A DNA stretch of 64,000 nucleotides from Ulva prolifera (GCA_023078555.1 CM041203.1:3329981-3393980); one strand, 5' to 3'. Positions 1 through 13,417 are shown, numbered from the stretch's first letter. Program-made: numbers and translations. Notes: generated by a model not told the origin, from the letters alone.

Positions 1-697
1 CATGGCGGTCAAAGGACAGACAGCGCAGCACAACTCTCCATGGTACCATGGTGCAACTCGCGTTAATCGCATGTCGACACCTGTTCTCCAGGCAAACACC
101 TCAGGCTGCGGCCTCGGCATCATATTGCTTGGGTAATTAATATATATTGCTTGGATAACTCGCCACTGTCGCGAGGGTTGTCCACGTACACGTGAATGAT
201 GCTGCTTTTCATGCTGCATGCATATAGGGCAGAGGTACATAGGCTGGCAGCTCTCGTCCACTAGCCCTGGCAACAACATGAACTGCGACTGATTGCGGAT
301 ACATGGCTTGCTATGAGTTGATAGCAACCCTTGCTGTGCTTACGTTTCTCTAGTGCTCATAAAGACAGGATTGTGGCTGGCCTTTGACTTCCATTGCCAT
401 CGTACTCAGTGTATGCCCATGTCAGCAGCATGTGCAGTGCTGCTAGCATGCATAGCAAGAGGCGTTGTGGTGGAATTTCTCCGGAGGACTCAATGGCAGG
501 CACGTTGATGGCAATCACGGGCATGCATGTGATTTGAGCACATCCCCACGCCTGCAGCGCTGAAGCTGCAGGCGCAGATAACATATGATGATATTGCAAG
601 GGCGCCAGGATGCGGCGCGATGTGGCAACCATCGTAGATTTCCGTCCTCGGTTTTGTGCGTTGGTGATCAGCCAGTGCTCGTCGGGTAGCAGGTGTC
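1..697. other. no gene recognised (left edge)
   Basis: I see no convincing coding exon here. Open frames are short and overlap one another on both strands. A short A/T-rich patch lies near 135-150. The 3' part may be promoter or 5' UTR of the putative gene starting at 698. Confidence 0.4.
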
Positions 698-3457
698 ATG
701 GACTTCGGCGACCTTGAACTTGATGACGATGATAACGTACCAATTTCGCACGAAAACTTGACTCCGGTGAGTTTTAGTGCTGCGCAGCGCCCAGCTCAAG
801 CTGAGACGCCATGTTCGACAGAACAATTTCAAAGTGGGCATGTCGGGCCGTTGGACGACGTTTCGCAAGTGGCCATCGAACTGCATCCTGCTCGCACCCG
901 TATTCCTGGTCCTGCAGGACGACTGCAGTATCAATTAGATGAACAGACGTCTGGCGGCCAGCCTCTCGATCCGGATTTCCAAACCAACCCGTGGCGAACG
1001 GCGCAGCATCACGCTACGGAAAATCAAACGATCAGTTCCATAGGAGATTTTGAACGTGTCCGTACTATTGTGGTGGTTCTCTCAGGCATTTGCTGCAGTG
1101 CTGGAGGAAACGCTCACATTTTATTGAAGGTGCTGGTTCAACAGTTTTGAATTCCTCAGTCGATTCCAACACCGCTGACACGTGCTTCACCACTATTTGT
1201 CGTCTCACGTTGTCCAGAGTGGGTTATTTCCAACGTGAGAGTGTTCGTATGTGCCCTTTCATCTGCTTTGCGGTAACACTTTGTGGTAACAAGGCAGAAG
1301 GTGGGCGCCACCGCTTGACACACCGCAATCTGCAGGATCCCACTGGAACTCTGCAGGGAAGTATGCTCCGCTCATGCTTCATGCTGCGGGAGGAGCTGCA
1401 AATTGGCGTAGTCCTAGTTCTGCAGGATCTACCCGTGCTGCATCTTGCGCCTGGTCAGTCGTTCTGCTGCATTTCCCCGTCAAACATCCGTGATATTCTC
1501 ATAGAAAACGACTGCTTTGAGGGGCGTGCAAGGCAAGGGTTCGCACCAGTCAATCAAGGGCAACCTGTGTCAGCCATCACAACTCAGCAAGCGTCCACCG
1601 TGCACCTTCTCCCAGTAGAACCTCAGGGCTCTGCAGTAATGACTCATTGCACAGCATCGATGAGCTTTGGTACAACTGCTAGACTACATGCTGACAAACC
1701 CAGCTTGATGGCAATCGAAACTCCAGCTAGTGTTGACACACGGCAAATATCATCGCGGCCTCTCACCGCAATGGACATCTTCCATCCCTCTCCCAACTCA
1801 CCCGGCGAGCTCACACAGCGCCCCATGTTGCCTTCGAGTGCTCTCCGTAGCTCCCAGATCGACAAAGCTTTGCAGCGATCTTCAGCACAGCAAAATCTAC
1901 CGGCACCGGATGCTGCTGCACCTTGGCTGCTTCATGCCCAGCCACAAGGTGAATGTCAATTTCAAAGCACTGTCCACAACGGTGGCAATTTAGGCCAGTG
2001 CAGTGAACGCCCAGGTGCATATGCTCATCTACATGATGCTCATGCGAATGACCTGCAATATCACTGCAGTAGCGCATGCCGTTGCCACCTCTTGCCTGCA
2101 GTGTTGCATGCGCATGCAGGGTCTTGCACCAACCCTCCCAGTACAGGCGCCACCACAGAACAGCGGCGTGGCTGGGGAGACGATCTGAGGAAGCACATCC
2201 GCAGAAAACAGCAGCAGGGTGCATTATCTGCTGGATCAGGTGCGCATTGTATCTTCCATCCTCAAATCACAAACAGATTCACGCCCACGCCACTAAAAGT
2301 TTCACTCAAGATCAAGCCATGGCCCATGCCAGATTGTGGTCCAAACATTGTCTGTGCATGTATGGCTGATATTTCCAGCCGATCCGCACTGAGCCATTAT
2401 CGGTAAAAGTAGTAAATCCGATTTGGACCGGTAGATGGTGAGGATCAGAGCGCGCCATGATGTGCCCAAGTACATTATGCCTGAACACATAGGCTTGTGC
2501 AGGTCCTGCACCCGCAGTCTACGCTCCTTTGCAATCTGGATGCAGCTCAGCTGCGCCTTCACCTGCCGCAAGTGTGCTGCCTGGGCAGCAGGCTGGACGC
2601 GGAGGACCATCAGGTGGGCCTCCTACTGGCACATCCCTATCTCAGAGGATACAGGCCGCTACGTTCTGTCCACAGAGTAGCTGGCCTGCTGATGGCTCTG
2701 CGTGTACGCCCAGGCCGGGGTTGCCTGTTGGGTCTCCTCGGCAGCCTCAGCAAGCAACGCAGCAGCCGCGCCCGCAGCAAGATACACCACCAGCCATGAT
2801 TGCATCACGCTCTGAAGCTCTACAGGGCTGCAGGCAGGCACCTCCACACAGGCCGACAGGTGTGCTTGTCAGCTGTCCCCACTCATGCGTAAACTACAAG
2901 TGTCAGAGCTTGGCGAGCCGTTAAGCGGACCTTCCACAAGCGTGTGAAGCTGCGCACTCGTGCAAGCTGCTGACTGTGAAGTTCTGATGCTGTACTAAAG
3001 CAAGTACACATAGCATCTTCCCGCGTACGCAGCTTGAGTGTCCGGGGAGTAGGATGTCATGCAAGTGCACTTGCCTGTTGTAGCTTCAGCAGTCGGCGAA
3101 AGTGGTGCAGGTGCAAGCGGGCGTGTCAGAGAAGCAGACGCTGGCCCAGTGTCCAAGACAAGCAAGGTGTTACAGAGACTCACGCAAGGCAACAGCATGT
3201 ATGGCGCCCATGGCACAACTGCAGTTGCAGGCCCTCCCACATGGAACTGTCATGACAGCGGGCAAGAGAATGTTGCTGCAAAGGCCTGGTTGGGTGCCAG
3301 GCCCAATGGGAGCTTCGTGCAACATAGCGGAATGTTGCAAAGTCGCACATCTGGCAGGCAGATATCGCGCAAACAGCCACGTCAGTTAGAGGCATGCCAT
3401 CTGGATGCTCTAGACGCCGCTGGGCTCGGGTACAGTCAAAGTCCTGGTGATTTATGA
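698..3457 (+). CDS. putative multi-exon low-complexity protein, function unknown
   Basis: I do not recognise this protein. The frame from the ATG at 698 opens with an acidic stretch (MDFGDLELDDDDNVP). A long frame at about 1090-2237 follows, best joined by an intron of about 40-55 bases ending in TTTGCTGCAG near 1097. Further Ser/Pro/Gln-rich open stretches lie at 2529-2900 and 3059-3457, the last ending in a stop at 3457. Composition suggests an intrinsically disordered protein; I see no catalytic motif. A donor GTGCGC near 2240 matches the donor style of the secure genes downstream. Exon structure, and whether this is one gene or two, are uncertain. No homology was recognised. Confidence 0.3.
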
Positions 3458-4052
3458 TACAGTGATGCATCTGGTACTGGTAAATTTCAGTGCCGAGGCC
3501 TTAACGGAGAATTGTGTAGGTAGAGCACTTTCACGGCAGCATGTGGGGAAGCCTTGGAGCACCTGGCACAGCAGGAGAAGGTGACTGCCATGCACTTGCT
3601 GTCTTTGTGTCGTCTGTGCAGGAGTTGAATAGTGGTGCCTGGAATGTGTCACTGAGTGTATGCATTGTCGGAGGCGAGCATTGACCCGAAGTGATGATGT
3701 CATTCAGGTCCTGTTTTAGATCTCGGGGCACGGCGTGAGGCCTGCAGTGTTGAATCAGGTTGTGTCGATGCAGCGTCAGTGTGTGCAGATGATATCATAA
3801 CACAATCGAAACTACGCGGGACGCATACGGGTGACTCGGGGTCCGAGGCATGACACATGTGCCGTCAACGACGCGACGGCTCGAGCACTGGGGCATGAAA
3901 ACAACCTGTTTGTTGATTTGTATTGCTTGGAAGGTACCTGGACAGAGCAGTAATGTGCACTGGCAAATGTAAGAGCTCGAACCGTAAATCCAGTCAGTGT
4001 GACACGCCTTGCCTTTGAATCTTTCGCCGTGTGGCGCAATATTCATGTGAAC
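3458..4052. other. intergenic, upstream of serine acetyltransferase
   Basis: No supported gene. Short open frames on both strands show no recognisable protein. The stretch probably holds the 3' end of the upstream putative gene and the promoter of the serine acetyltransferase gene. Confidence 0.4.
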
Positions 4053-6091
4053 ATGTCCCTGTCGCGTCTAAGCCTGTCTTGCCGGCAAGGGAGATATCAG
4101 CGGGTGCCTCGTCAGCTTGCTCGCAACATCCGCGCCGGTGTGTTTCCGGTGAGTTAATTCAGCGATCACGAGGCGCAAGAGACATATAATTTCCTGCTGC
4201 AGTGCGCTGTACATCAATCCATGAGCTACGCGGCGTTCACACGGCTAACAGCCCTGCCTGTTTGTAGCTGCCGAGTCCAGCAAGAATGGCGCCCAACCTC
4301 ATGGTGGTAATGACAAAGGGAAGCCAAGCTCAGACAACAGTCGAGGAGGAAACTCCCCGCCTAATAATCTCGATTCGCTCGATTGGGGCCAGAGCATCCC
4401 AAGCTATCTGCAAAGCACGCATTCACACGAATTATGCGATGAGTGGTCAGATGCGATAGAGGAGGCTGAAGCCGTAGCAGCAGCCAGGAAACAAGCAATC
4501 GAGGAAGGGCGAGACCCAGAAAATGCTGAGATTGAGTCCCGCAAAGCGGCTAAGCTGTTTCGATCTGTCAGCATTTGGAATCGCATCAGGCAAGAGGCAG
4601 CACGTGATATAGAAACCGAGCCGATGCTTTCTAGTTTCCTGTTCACAAGTATTCTATCACATGAGTCTTTTGGGGAAGCACTGGCGTTCGTGCTGTCCAA
4701 CCGCATTGCAGATGAGACCCTGCTGCCCACTCAACTGTTCTCGTTGTTTATGACGTTGGAGAAGCAGCATCCAGAGGTTCTTCAAGGTGCCATCCAGGAT
4801 TTGGAAGCGGTTTACCAACGGGTGCGCCTTCCAGAACAGCCGAAGATGCTCATGTTGTCCTGTGTGCCCAGCAATCTGACTCGTGTTCACTGTGAGCCAC
4901 AAATCTGCAGGATCCCGCTTGCCAGAGCTACTCTCAGGCTCTCTTGTACTTTAAGGGCTACCACGCCATCCAATTGTATCGCTTCTCCCATGCGCTGTGG
5001 GCCAGTGGCCGGCATGTCATGGCGCTCCTGCTCCAGAGCCGCCTCTCTGAAGTGCTTGCTGTAGACATCCATCCTGCCGCTCAGTTCGGCCGAGGCATCC
5101 TCCTGGATCATGGCACAGGCGTTGTGGTGGGCGAGACGGCTGTCGTTGGCAATGGAGTCTCCATCATGCAGGTATGCCTCCGACCAGATGGTGAGGTCGC
5201 CCGCACTGCTGGGAGCATGCACCTTCAAGACCACAATCTGATTCAGACGCATTGGCTTTGACACTCACATGCTGGCGTCATGCCCCTGTCCTCTGAAACG
5301 GGAATCACAACAGATCAAACTCATATAGCTCCATACGATCATCACGGTCAACGCCACTGCACATCTTCACGCTTTCACCGGATGATCCAGTGCCTCGATG
5401 TCGTCCAGCTACCTGCCATGTGGCCATTAGCCAGTCGTCAGAGTTGCTGCAGAATGTTACTCTGGGAGGCACGGGTAAGGAGGTTGGCGATCGGCACCCG
5501 AAGATCGGGCGCAATGTGCTCGTCGGCGCCGGCGCCTCCATTCTCGGTAACATCCCTGTCGGCGAGGGCGCGCAGGTGGCTGCGGGTTCCCTCGTGCTCA
5601 AGCCTGTGCAGCCGCACACGATGGTCGCGGGCTCCCCAGCAAAGGAGGTCGGGGTCGTCAGCGGCAACCCCGCCGCATCCCTCAAGCAGTGGAGCGAGGA
5701 CTGCCCCTTGGAGGACGTCACGCGGCCGTCGGCCGGCGCGACCAGCCCTGCCGCGAGCGCCGCACGGCTGCCGCGGTCGCGGCTGACTGGCACCGGCGGG
5801 AAGGTGCGTGTGTACGGCGAGGCGGACTACTACCGCCACATCGATGCGGAGAAGCACCTGCTGAACAAGGACACAAACTATGGGGAGGCAGATCTGCCAC
5901 AGGACTGGCGGGTGAGTTCGGCGAGCAGTGGGGAGGAGGAGAGCAAGAGCAGCTTGGACAAGCAGTGGCCAGTGCGGCAGAGGAGTGCCAAGGGGACGCA
6001 GGATATCGAGCCGGTGGTGTCAACCACCAGCGATGCAGACGCGGAGCACCTGTGGGGCCACCACCAGAAAGAGCCTGAATTTTACATTTAG
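4053..6091 (+). CDS. SAT: serine O-acetyltransferase, organelle-targeted
   Basis: This enzyme acetylates L-serine with acetyl-CoA to give O-acetylserine, the committed step of cysteine synthesis. Four exons (4053-4148, 4276-4821, 4911-5171, 5453-6091) join in phase to 513 codons. Exon 1 is basic and Ser-rich, consistent with a plastid or mitochondrial transit peptide. Residues ~128-240 form the N-terminal SAT helical domain (WNRIRQEAARD, then EPMLSSF). The left-handed beta-helix domain follows, with the catalytic pair in VDIHPAAQFGRG and LLDHGTGVVVGETA (equivalent to CysE Asp143 and His158, from family knowledge) and the hexapeptide strand NVTLGGTGKEVGDRHPKIG. The usual end of the fold (VAGSPAKEV) is followed by ~145 extra residues, far more than the usual short tail, yet the last residues are EFYI, keeping the C-terminal Ile that docks into O-acetylserine sulfhydrylase. 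The first three introns use GTGAGT, GTGCGC and GTATGC donors. Confidence 0.93.
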
Positions 6092-6430
6092 TCGGTGTAC
6101 TCAAGTGCCTGGTGGACAGCGACGTGGGGTTGCCTGAATGATAAACTGGCCAATATGAGTGTGAATTACATCGGTCAGTATGAGTGTTTTCAGGCAGGTT
6201 GATGGGTAAGCCGCTGCAACAGGCTCGGCCAGATCCTGTCGTGGCTGTAGAGTAGATAAGAGGGCTCAACAGCTCATTCATTTGAGTATATCAGTACAGG
6301 TGTTCATGCTGGAGGCCCCTCCGGTCGTAATCCACAGTGTAAGTCATACGTGGGCATGATCTGCAAATTACGCTACGCTGATGTCAGATGTTGTCACTTG
6401 TCTACTACACGCATCTGTGGTTGGCACGCA

Positions 6431-9400
6431 TCAGAATGGCTTCCACCATGGTCTCTCTGCCTCCTTGTTGAGCTTTTTTGCCATGCTGTGAAAGTCTTCT
6501 GCATCCTTTGCCAGGTCATTTGCACGGTCCTCGATCCCCCGCAGCCGTTCCATCCTCTCATTCAGCCGAGCCACGTTGTCCTGCATCACATCCTTCGTCC
6601 CCTGTGCAGCGCTCTGTGCTGCAGCTGGCTTTTCCCTCCCATACGCCCGCCGAATCTCTGACGCAGACCGCACCACTGGTGCTGCTGATGCGTTTGGGGC
6701 CGCAGCACTGCCACGGCTGCTCGTGCCACTGCTGACGGCCCTCGGCGGGGGCACGGCAGCCCGTGGCGATGCGAGCGGCGATGCCTCCCTCGGGGTCGCA
6801 GGCCTGTGCTGCTGCTGCTGCGGCTGTGGCGGCAACAACGCAACTGGGCCAGTGCTGCGGAACAGGCGTTCGAGCTGCGCGCCGGCGTCGCTCAGGGCAC
6901 CCTGCCACTGCTCTGCACTTCCCGCTGCGTCCCCGGCACCGCTGCGGCCACCCCCATCCTGCAGGACATCCTTCAGCTTTCTGTCAAGCCCTGCCAGTAG
7001 CCCCTGCAGCCCGGGCTTCGGTCCTGCGGCGCCCGGCCGTGGCCCCGCCCCAGCGCCGCTCTTCCTCCCCCCCCCGCTGTCTCCGGAGGAGCGACGGCCT
7101 ATTGAAGGCGCGGCCTGTGCGCTGTACGCTGCCGCAGCGACCTCGTCGTCATGGAAGGCGTCAGCTAGCAGCGGAGGGGGGCGTTGCCGCTCAACGCCCA
7201 GCATGAGCAGCTCGCAGCACGGGCCGATCATGCACAGCAGGCCGGTGGCAGGCAGGGCGGAGATGCGCTCACGCTGGTGCTTGGACGCAACGACGTCATC
7301 CGCCCAGTTCCAGTGCCAGCCCGTCAACTCCTCGAGCTTCTCGGTGTGTGCCACCTCGAGTGCGGGAAGCTTTGCAATCTGCACGCATCCTCTGCATGCC
7401 TGCGAGCTCGGCACAGTGCGGTTGCCATGCACGAATTACATGAAGCCCACAACCAGCCTCCCCAGCGCAGGCAAAGTTGATGTACATTCTTTAGGCCGTG
7501 TACAGCCGCCAAACAGGTGTGCATGGCAACAAAAGAGTGAGCATTCGAGCATGGGTCAACTTGCACGGGGCGCACATGTAGACCGGACGTCTCCGACCAC
7601 GCCACAGCCACGGCGGGGTGACCTGGCGGCGCAACCACTGAGCCGCTCGCAAGCTCGCCGTCTGCCTTGTACTTGGCGGAGGTGGAGCGGCTGCCGGTGA
7701 CGGCCGCGGACGCCGGGTACACACGAACGCACTGCTTTGTGACCACGAGGATCCACATAGCCCAATGCCCACGCTCTGGTGCGGGAGCAGTTTTCGAAAA
7801 ACTTGAGATCATTCCAGAGAGAGGGGAGGACGGCAGCGAGCTTGGCCGGCGGGGGCTGCTCAACTCGCTGGAGCTATGGCGCTTTGGCCTGCGCATGGGC
7901 ATGCACGGCTCAAAATTGCGAAATAAGTCACAGGAGCTGGTGTAACCTGCTTTGACTCATGTTGCACTGCAGGCCCGGCATGGATGCGTGGCCATGGGCT
8001 GCCAGGGACTACATGCCATGGAGTTGCTGTTGGCATTGACTACCAAGGTCCATGTAACTGATGCCACCTCACTACCCAATCAAAGAGATCGTCATGACTT
8101 TATTCATGGAGCACAGTGCTGTGATGGAGACCTTCTCTGAAGGTGCACTGTACCATGTGCAGGCCAGTGGTGCGGTGAGGTCATGCATTCAATCAGAGTG
8201 CTTGCAGATACGCATGTCTGTGCAACGTAGACTCAGTCATCAGATTGCTGCAGCTGAATCACAGGTGGCGAACAAAGATGCCTCAAGACTCACGTCACAA
8301 GGACAGACAATGCCACCATGCATGAAGGATCAACACGGCATGGCAGACACACCTGGGCGAAAGGCCCTCTGCAATCGGCTCTGGAAGCTTCCGTGAAGAT
8401 CCGCCGTCTTCTGATGACTCCTGGCGCGGCTGGCCGCCCCGCAGAAAGCTCATGCGGCGGGTGGCCGACTTCGCCTGCATCGTTGCCTTGTCAGCAACAG
8501 ACTTTGCATGGATGGCAGCTTTGTCAGTGATGCGTGCGCTGGCGCGGGACGCGTTGTTGAGCATGCCTTTCAGCTTGGTTGCGGCCTTGCCACTGGCTGC
8601 CTTCTGCAGCGACCTGCACAGTGTGCTCGACATGCACATCGGGCTAACGCAGCGCAGCAAGTGCCCCGGTCCCGGCATGCACATTCAGCCACAGCAACAC
8701 TCAAGATGTCACCCGGGACAGCAGGAGCATTGAGCCAGTTCGGGCGAGGTGGCCTGTGCCGCCCGGCGTAAACAAGCTCAATAAGCAAAGCATCGATTCA
8801 GCACAAATATGTTCATATATTTCCCGCAGTAGCGCGACACCCACCAAACGACAGCTTCGCCACGAGCTCTCAACTCAATATTGCGTACACTTCACTGGGC
8901 GTGAATAAGCATGTTGCACTGCACACGAGCGGAAGCGCAATGATTGTGGCCCCCACACCGTGCGGCACGCTGCCTAGCATCCTCTTGTGCAGCTGCCTCC
9001 TGCAGCTCTTCAAAGCTGGCATCACTCCTGCTGCTATCCCCACCAGCTTCCTCCTCCCTCAGTGCGTCGGACCCGTCCCTGCTGCTCATCGAAGCGTCCA
9101 GTGCCTGTGATATATCCCTGCTGCTATGCCGCATTTCATGCATGAAGCCTGAAGCCGACGACGCGGCTGCGGATGTTCCGCTGCGGCCGGAGGTATGGGC
9201 GGCTGCGTCTGGGGGCACCATCGCCTTGGCGCTGACGCTACCTGTGCCAGCCTCGGACTCAGAATTGCGTGAGTACACTGCGGACGAGACACGGGAGGGC
9301 AGCGGTCCGGACGCGCCGGTGGAAGCGGCTTGAGAGTTTGAGTGGCTGGGAAGGCGCATCCAGCCGTCCGCACAGGGAAGCCAAGATGATGCACCACCAT

Positions 9401-12400
9401 CGTCACTGCTCTGCACCAGACGATGCCAACATCAGACAATGGCTCAGGAGCGTGTATATGCAGCGTGCCGGCATGGTGGGCCGCCTGATGGACACAATCA
9501 AGCAGGCAATCAGCACCCCCCAACACCTGCAGCCTATGTCTGCACACAGGAAACTCTGTGCAGGCAAACCCAGATCACAAGGGCACAAGCGTTCACGGCA
9601 TCTGCATCAACAATCAAGCAGGTCCTCCCGCAGCCCTGGACGCGTCACACATGCACCTTGGCATGCACTGTTATGCAGAAGCACCTGACCTGTGCATGGG
9701 AGCCATCTGCCGCGAGTGGTAAGCATGCCAGGAGCGGCTCCTTGTTCTTGGGAACCATCCAGCTGTTCCCCATGGGCTTCCCGTCTGCCGCATTGTAGGC
9801 ACGCAGGCATGAGTCTGTCGTGGCGACAAGTAGCGCAAGCGTGAGCTCCTCGCACGCGCTGCGCTGCGAAGCTCGCGACCGCTGCTGTACCGGAGGTTTT
9901 GGCAGTGCCGCAAACGAAATCGCCCCTGCACAGCCGACGCGTCACACATGCGAAATCATCGGCAGCTTGTTGAGGCAGCCACCCTCGATGCAAAGCCAAC
10001 AGCTATCTTCGCATCGATTCTGGGGTCTTCCGCCGCCCCGGAACCGCAACCGTGTGAAATGCGGGTGCAGCATGTGTGAATGTACAGGTGTGGGCGCGGT
10101 TCGTTACTGGATGCGTACCTGGGACATCGGTATCAAGCGGCATCTGCCACAGCCACCGCGGGCAGTGCAGGCCTTCAGACAGGTCCACCACAGCAATCCC
10201 AGCAGAGGCGAAGGCGATGGCGAGCCAGACTGTGGTCGACTGCCACTGGCGGTGGATGGCGAGCGCAACCACGCGCTCGCTGCTGCCGAGGGGCGGCTTG
10301 GCACCGCCGATGTGCAGTGCATGCTCCCAGCACGCGCTGCCGCGGGTCTTGCGCTCCGGGGAGTGGTGGGAGGACGGCCATGCGAACGCCGACAGGATGT
10401 GTGGACCGTCGGTCTGCGGCCCGTCGGGGGACCAAACATGGACATTCACCTGCAGACACACAGCTCGGATGCTCCGATGCGCGCTTGGCAATGCCACGCA
10501 CTGCCATACTGTGGGCAGCACGTGCCGGAGCAACGTACTCAGAGCACAGGTGCTGTAGTGGAATGGGCCATGCTGAGGCCGCGGAAGATGCCGCGACTCA
10601 CCGCTCTCAGACCCGCTGTGCCGTGGCGAGACCGACGTGCTTCATGCAGTGACAGCACACAGCACAACGCTGCGCTGCGTGATAGATGCTATTTTTGGCG
10701 TACCTCCCCCCCAACGTGCCCAGTGGCGAGCAGCCCAGTCACCGGGTCAAGCTCGATGGTTGTCACGGGCCGCGTGCTGGTAGCTACATGACTCAACCGC
10801 TGTGGCGTCAGGCTGCGCACATCCCACAGGGACACGGCGCCGTTGTCGTGCCCGGTCAGCAGAACCTCCACACCTGCGGCCCCGCCGTGGCCGTCGCCGC
10901 TGACCGAGCTTGCGGCGCCGGGGCAGCACGGGCGACCGCTGTGCAGTGTCAACTCCCAGGTCTCGCTGAGCAGCTCTGGCGAGTGGTGCTCCCGCAGGCT
11001 TTCCATCGAAAGCACAGACGAGCGCAGATGCGACTGTGGAATCTGCATGCATGCCTTGCGGGTCAACGGCATGGGATAACCAATTGTCCAAAGTACCGCT
11101 GACAAGCGCTGCCGAGACACGGGGTGGCACACATTGATCTAGCGTCACATGTAGCTGCACATGTGGTGGCCACCAACCGGGTTCGAACATTGCACGCTGA
11201 CGGGGAATGCGTTTCATGCAGATGGGCGGATTGAGATAGATTCAGATCTCACTGGAACTCATGTGACCTGAGTTCACCATGTACATGCAGCTGAAGTGGA
11301 ATGTCAAGCTGTCCATGGATGTCAGCCGGGAGTGGCACGTCGCCAGGGGCGCACCAGCGCCAGAGCTGATGTCACAATTAATCGTGCCTGGAAGTCCCCG
11401 ACAAACGGGTCTGTACGGCCAGATTCGATGTCCTGTATGCATAGGTAGCCACCCTCTGTCAGGGTGATCACGGCCGATGGCGCGTCGTGGACGCAGAAGC
11501 TGCCTCGCGCCCGCACAAGCGCGAAGCCCTGCAGCTTGCCAAACCAAGGTACATGGGACACATGCTGCACAGCCCCTGGGCCGCCGCCGGTGCGTGTGGA
11601 TGGGATGACATGGATCAGGGATACCGAATCAGGCACATCGATGGCGTTGCCCCCTGAAGCCACAATGCGCATGTGCGGCCCAAGCACAACTGAAAGCGAT
11701 GTCACCGCCGCGCGGGGGTCGTCGGGGACCACTGTATATGTGTCTAGCTTGCGGAATGATGCCGAGGAGATGCCCCAGAGCAAGATGTTTCCGTCCTCAT
11801 GGCCTGTGAGCACCTGATCAGCTGCTGTGTTTGCCCAACACATTGTGGTGATGTCACTGGAGACGCCATCTGACCCGACAATCAGCTGCGCAAGCACCTG
11901 CAGGCTGTCCCCTGTGTTCTGCGAGAGAGCGTGACCTGTGAAAGTGACTGGGAACATGCATGATGTGCGCGCTGCAGCAATGTGCTTGCTGTGAGGCACA
12001 TCGATGGACAGCATCTGTACAGCAGCGGCACTGCTACTAGCTGCTGGAAATGTAGATGCATGCAGAACGAGCAAGGGCACACCTCTCCCGATGCAAGGGA
12101 CATAGCAGTGACAGTGTGGAGCTCGTGAAGCAGCAGCACCCGGAATTCACCATCACAGCGCTGCATACTGGTGACGTACTGCAGCTCTGAGTCATCTGGA
12201 ATGTGAATATCGGCCGTGGAAACTGTGAAAGGCATCCACTGCAGGCCCTCAATGGGCCGTGCAGGGCCAACATGCTCTCCTGCTGCATTCACCATTGCGC
12301 AACACTGCAGCGTGCCACTTCCCAACCCGAGCAGCACAAATGGACTGTTGAGAAGAGGGCAACATGAGATTATGGGGTCACCAATGTCGGCGGACAATGT

Positions 12401-12812
12401 ACACAGGCACTTACATTGGCGGATGGACCACATCTCCAGGTGTCCACAGCTTTCCAAGCGCAAAAAACAGCCTGTGTTCGGCAGCACATGAAGAGATACC
12501 GTCGCATTGCGCCTATTGGATATCAAAGTCCTTTCGACTGCTGATGTGCCCACAAGTTTGATCCTGCCATCGCGGGTACCGACCTGCTCAGCTGGCTCTG
12601 GTCAGGCAGATCGAAGGGCGCAAGTTCTGGTCGCAACGGTGAGTACTTCCTGCAGTATCGGGTCGTACCAGAAGCAGCCTTTGGATAGAGTCATACGCAA
12701 CTACGCAAGCTGAAGATGGTATGCCATAACTGCCAAAGACCTGGACATGAGAGTCGCTGTGCGCGACCCGATCTGCCCCCACCAATTCGTTCATCTGGGA
12801 AAGATTTATCAC
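6431..12812 (-). CDS. tomosyn / STXBP5-like WD40 protein with C-terminal R-SNARE motif
   Basis: This is a soluble regulator of SNARE-mediated vesicle fusion related to tomosyn and Lgl. It is read on the minus strand in at least eight exons. The N-terminal part (about 12760-12410) has the family signature YGIPSSACVVAYDSIQ joined to VGTRDGRIKLVG. WD40-type blades follow at 12340-12110, 12060-11385 (VLTGHEDGNILLWGIS), 11080-10690 (LLTGHDNGAVSLWDV) and 10530-10170, then 9850-9700 (LLVATTDSCLRAYNAADGK). A Ser-rich low-complexity stretch covers 9416-8920, and an Ala/Lys-rich helical piece covers 8620-8390. The late blade WILVVTKQCVRVYPAS lies at 7775-7720. The C-terminal R-SNARE heptads (NVARLNERMERLRGIEDRA) end in WWKPF before the stop at 6431. 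No membrane segment is present, as expected for tomosyn. The start at 12812 is a guess and exon edges are approximate. Confidence 0.8.
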
Positions 12813-13308
12813 TTCCGATGACGTATAGCGTTGTCACAAGCCGAGCCTGCTATCCCTGGACAAGTCCGGAAGCTGAAGGCTGGACCACGGTCATGACATT
12901 GCCCGACGTGCACTCCTGAAAAATGCAAGTCACCTTTGCGTCACCCGCTCACCGAAGATTACTCAGCTCACATAAATTCGTGCATTCAAAGTGATCGGCA
13001 ATTTCCATTCTCAGCTGCAATCAGGGAAACGCAGCCATGCTACAGGCCTAGATTCTAAATTCGGATGCCGGACAGGTTGTGGCTACGCAGACTCTGTACT
13101 AAGATATCGCGCTGTTTCATCGTCGCGTTCAACATGAAGTCGGTCCATCCTGCGCCCGGTGTCAGCGCTGCTCAAGCATACCCCCTCCGGAGGACTCCAT
13201 CACCATGCTGTGGCCCCATGCATGCAGCTGCATATTTCCAGAAGTACCCCGTACGCAAGACACACGATTCCACGCAATCCTTGGGCATGCCGACGCGCCC
13301 GGCATCAC
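12813..13308. other. intergenic between tomosyn gene and transposon
   Basis: No supported gene. The stretch lies upstream of the minus-strand tomosyn gene and may hold its promoter or first exon. Confidence 0.35.
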
Positions 13309-13316
13309 ACGTTGCG

Positions 13317-13417
13317 CCCCCGTGTTATTCTCCCAGCGCTGTGGTCACCAAGCCACCCTCGCTAGCGTGCAGTCACGTCCAACTTTCAATCACGAGCATC
13401 AAGACAGCAGCAAAAGC
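13317..13417 (+). repeat. left terminal inverted repeat
   Basis: Pairs with the reverse complement of 14447-14547, with about four mismatches in 100 bases. It starts directly after the ACGTTGCG octamer. Confidence 0.88.

Noticed and set aside
5280-5857. Long overlapping frames on both strands across the serine acetyltransferase last exon
   Set aside because: High G+C coding sequence opens shadow frames; only the plus-strand hexapeptide-repeat frame has family motifs.
11150-11230. Possible tRNA from GGGTTCGAAC near 11179
   Set aside because: The sequence resembles a T-loop, but neither strand gives a paired T-stem, anticodon arm or acceptor stem. Similar TTCGA hits near 60250 and 60778 also fail to fold.
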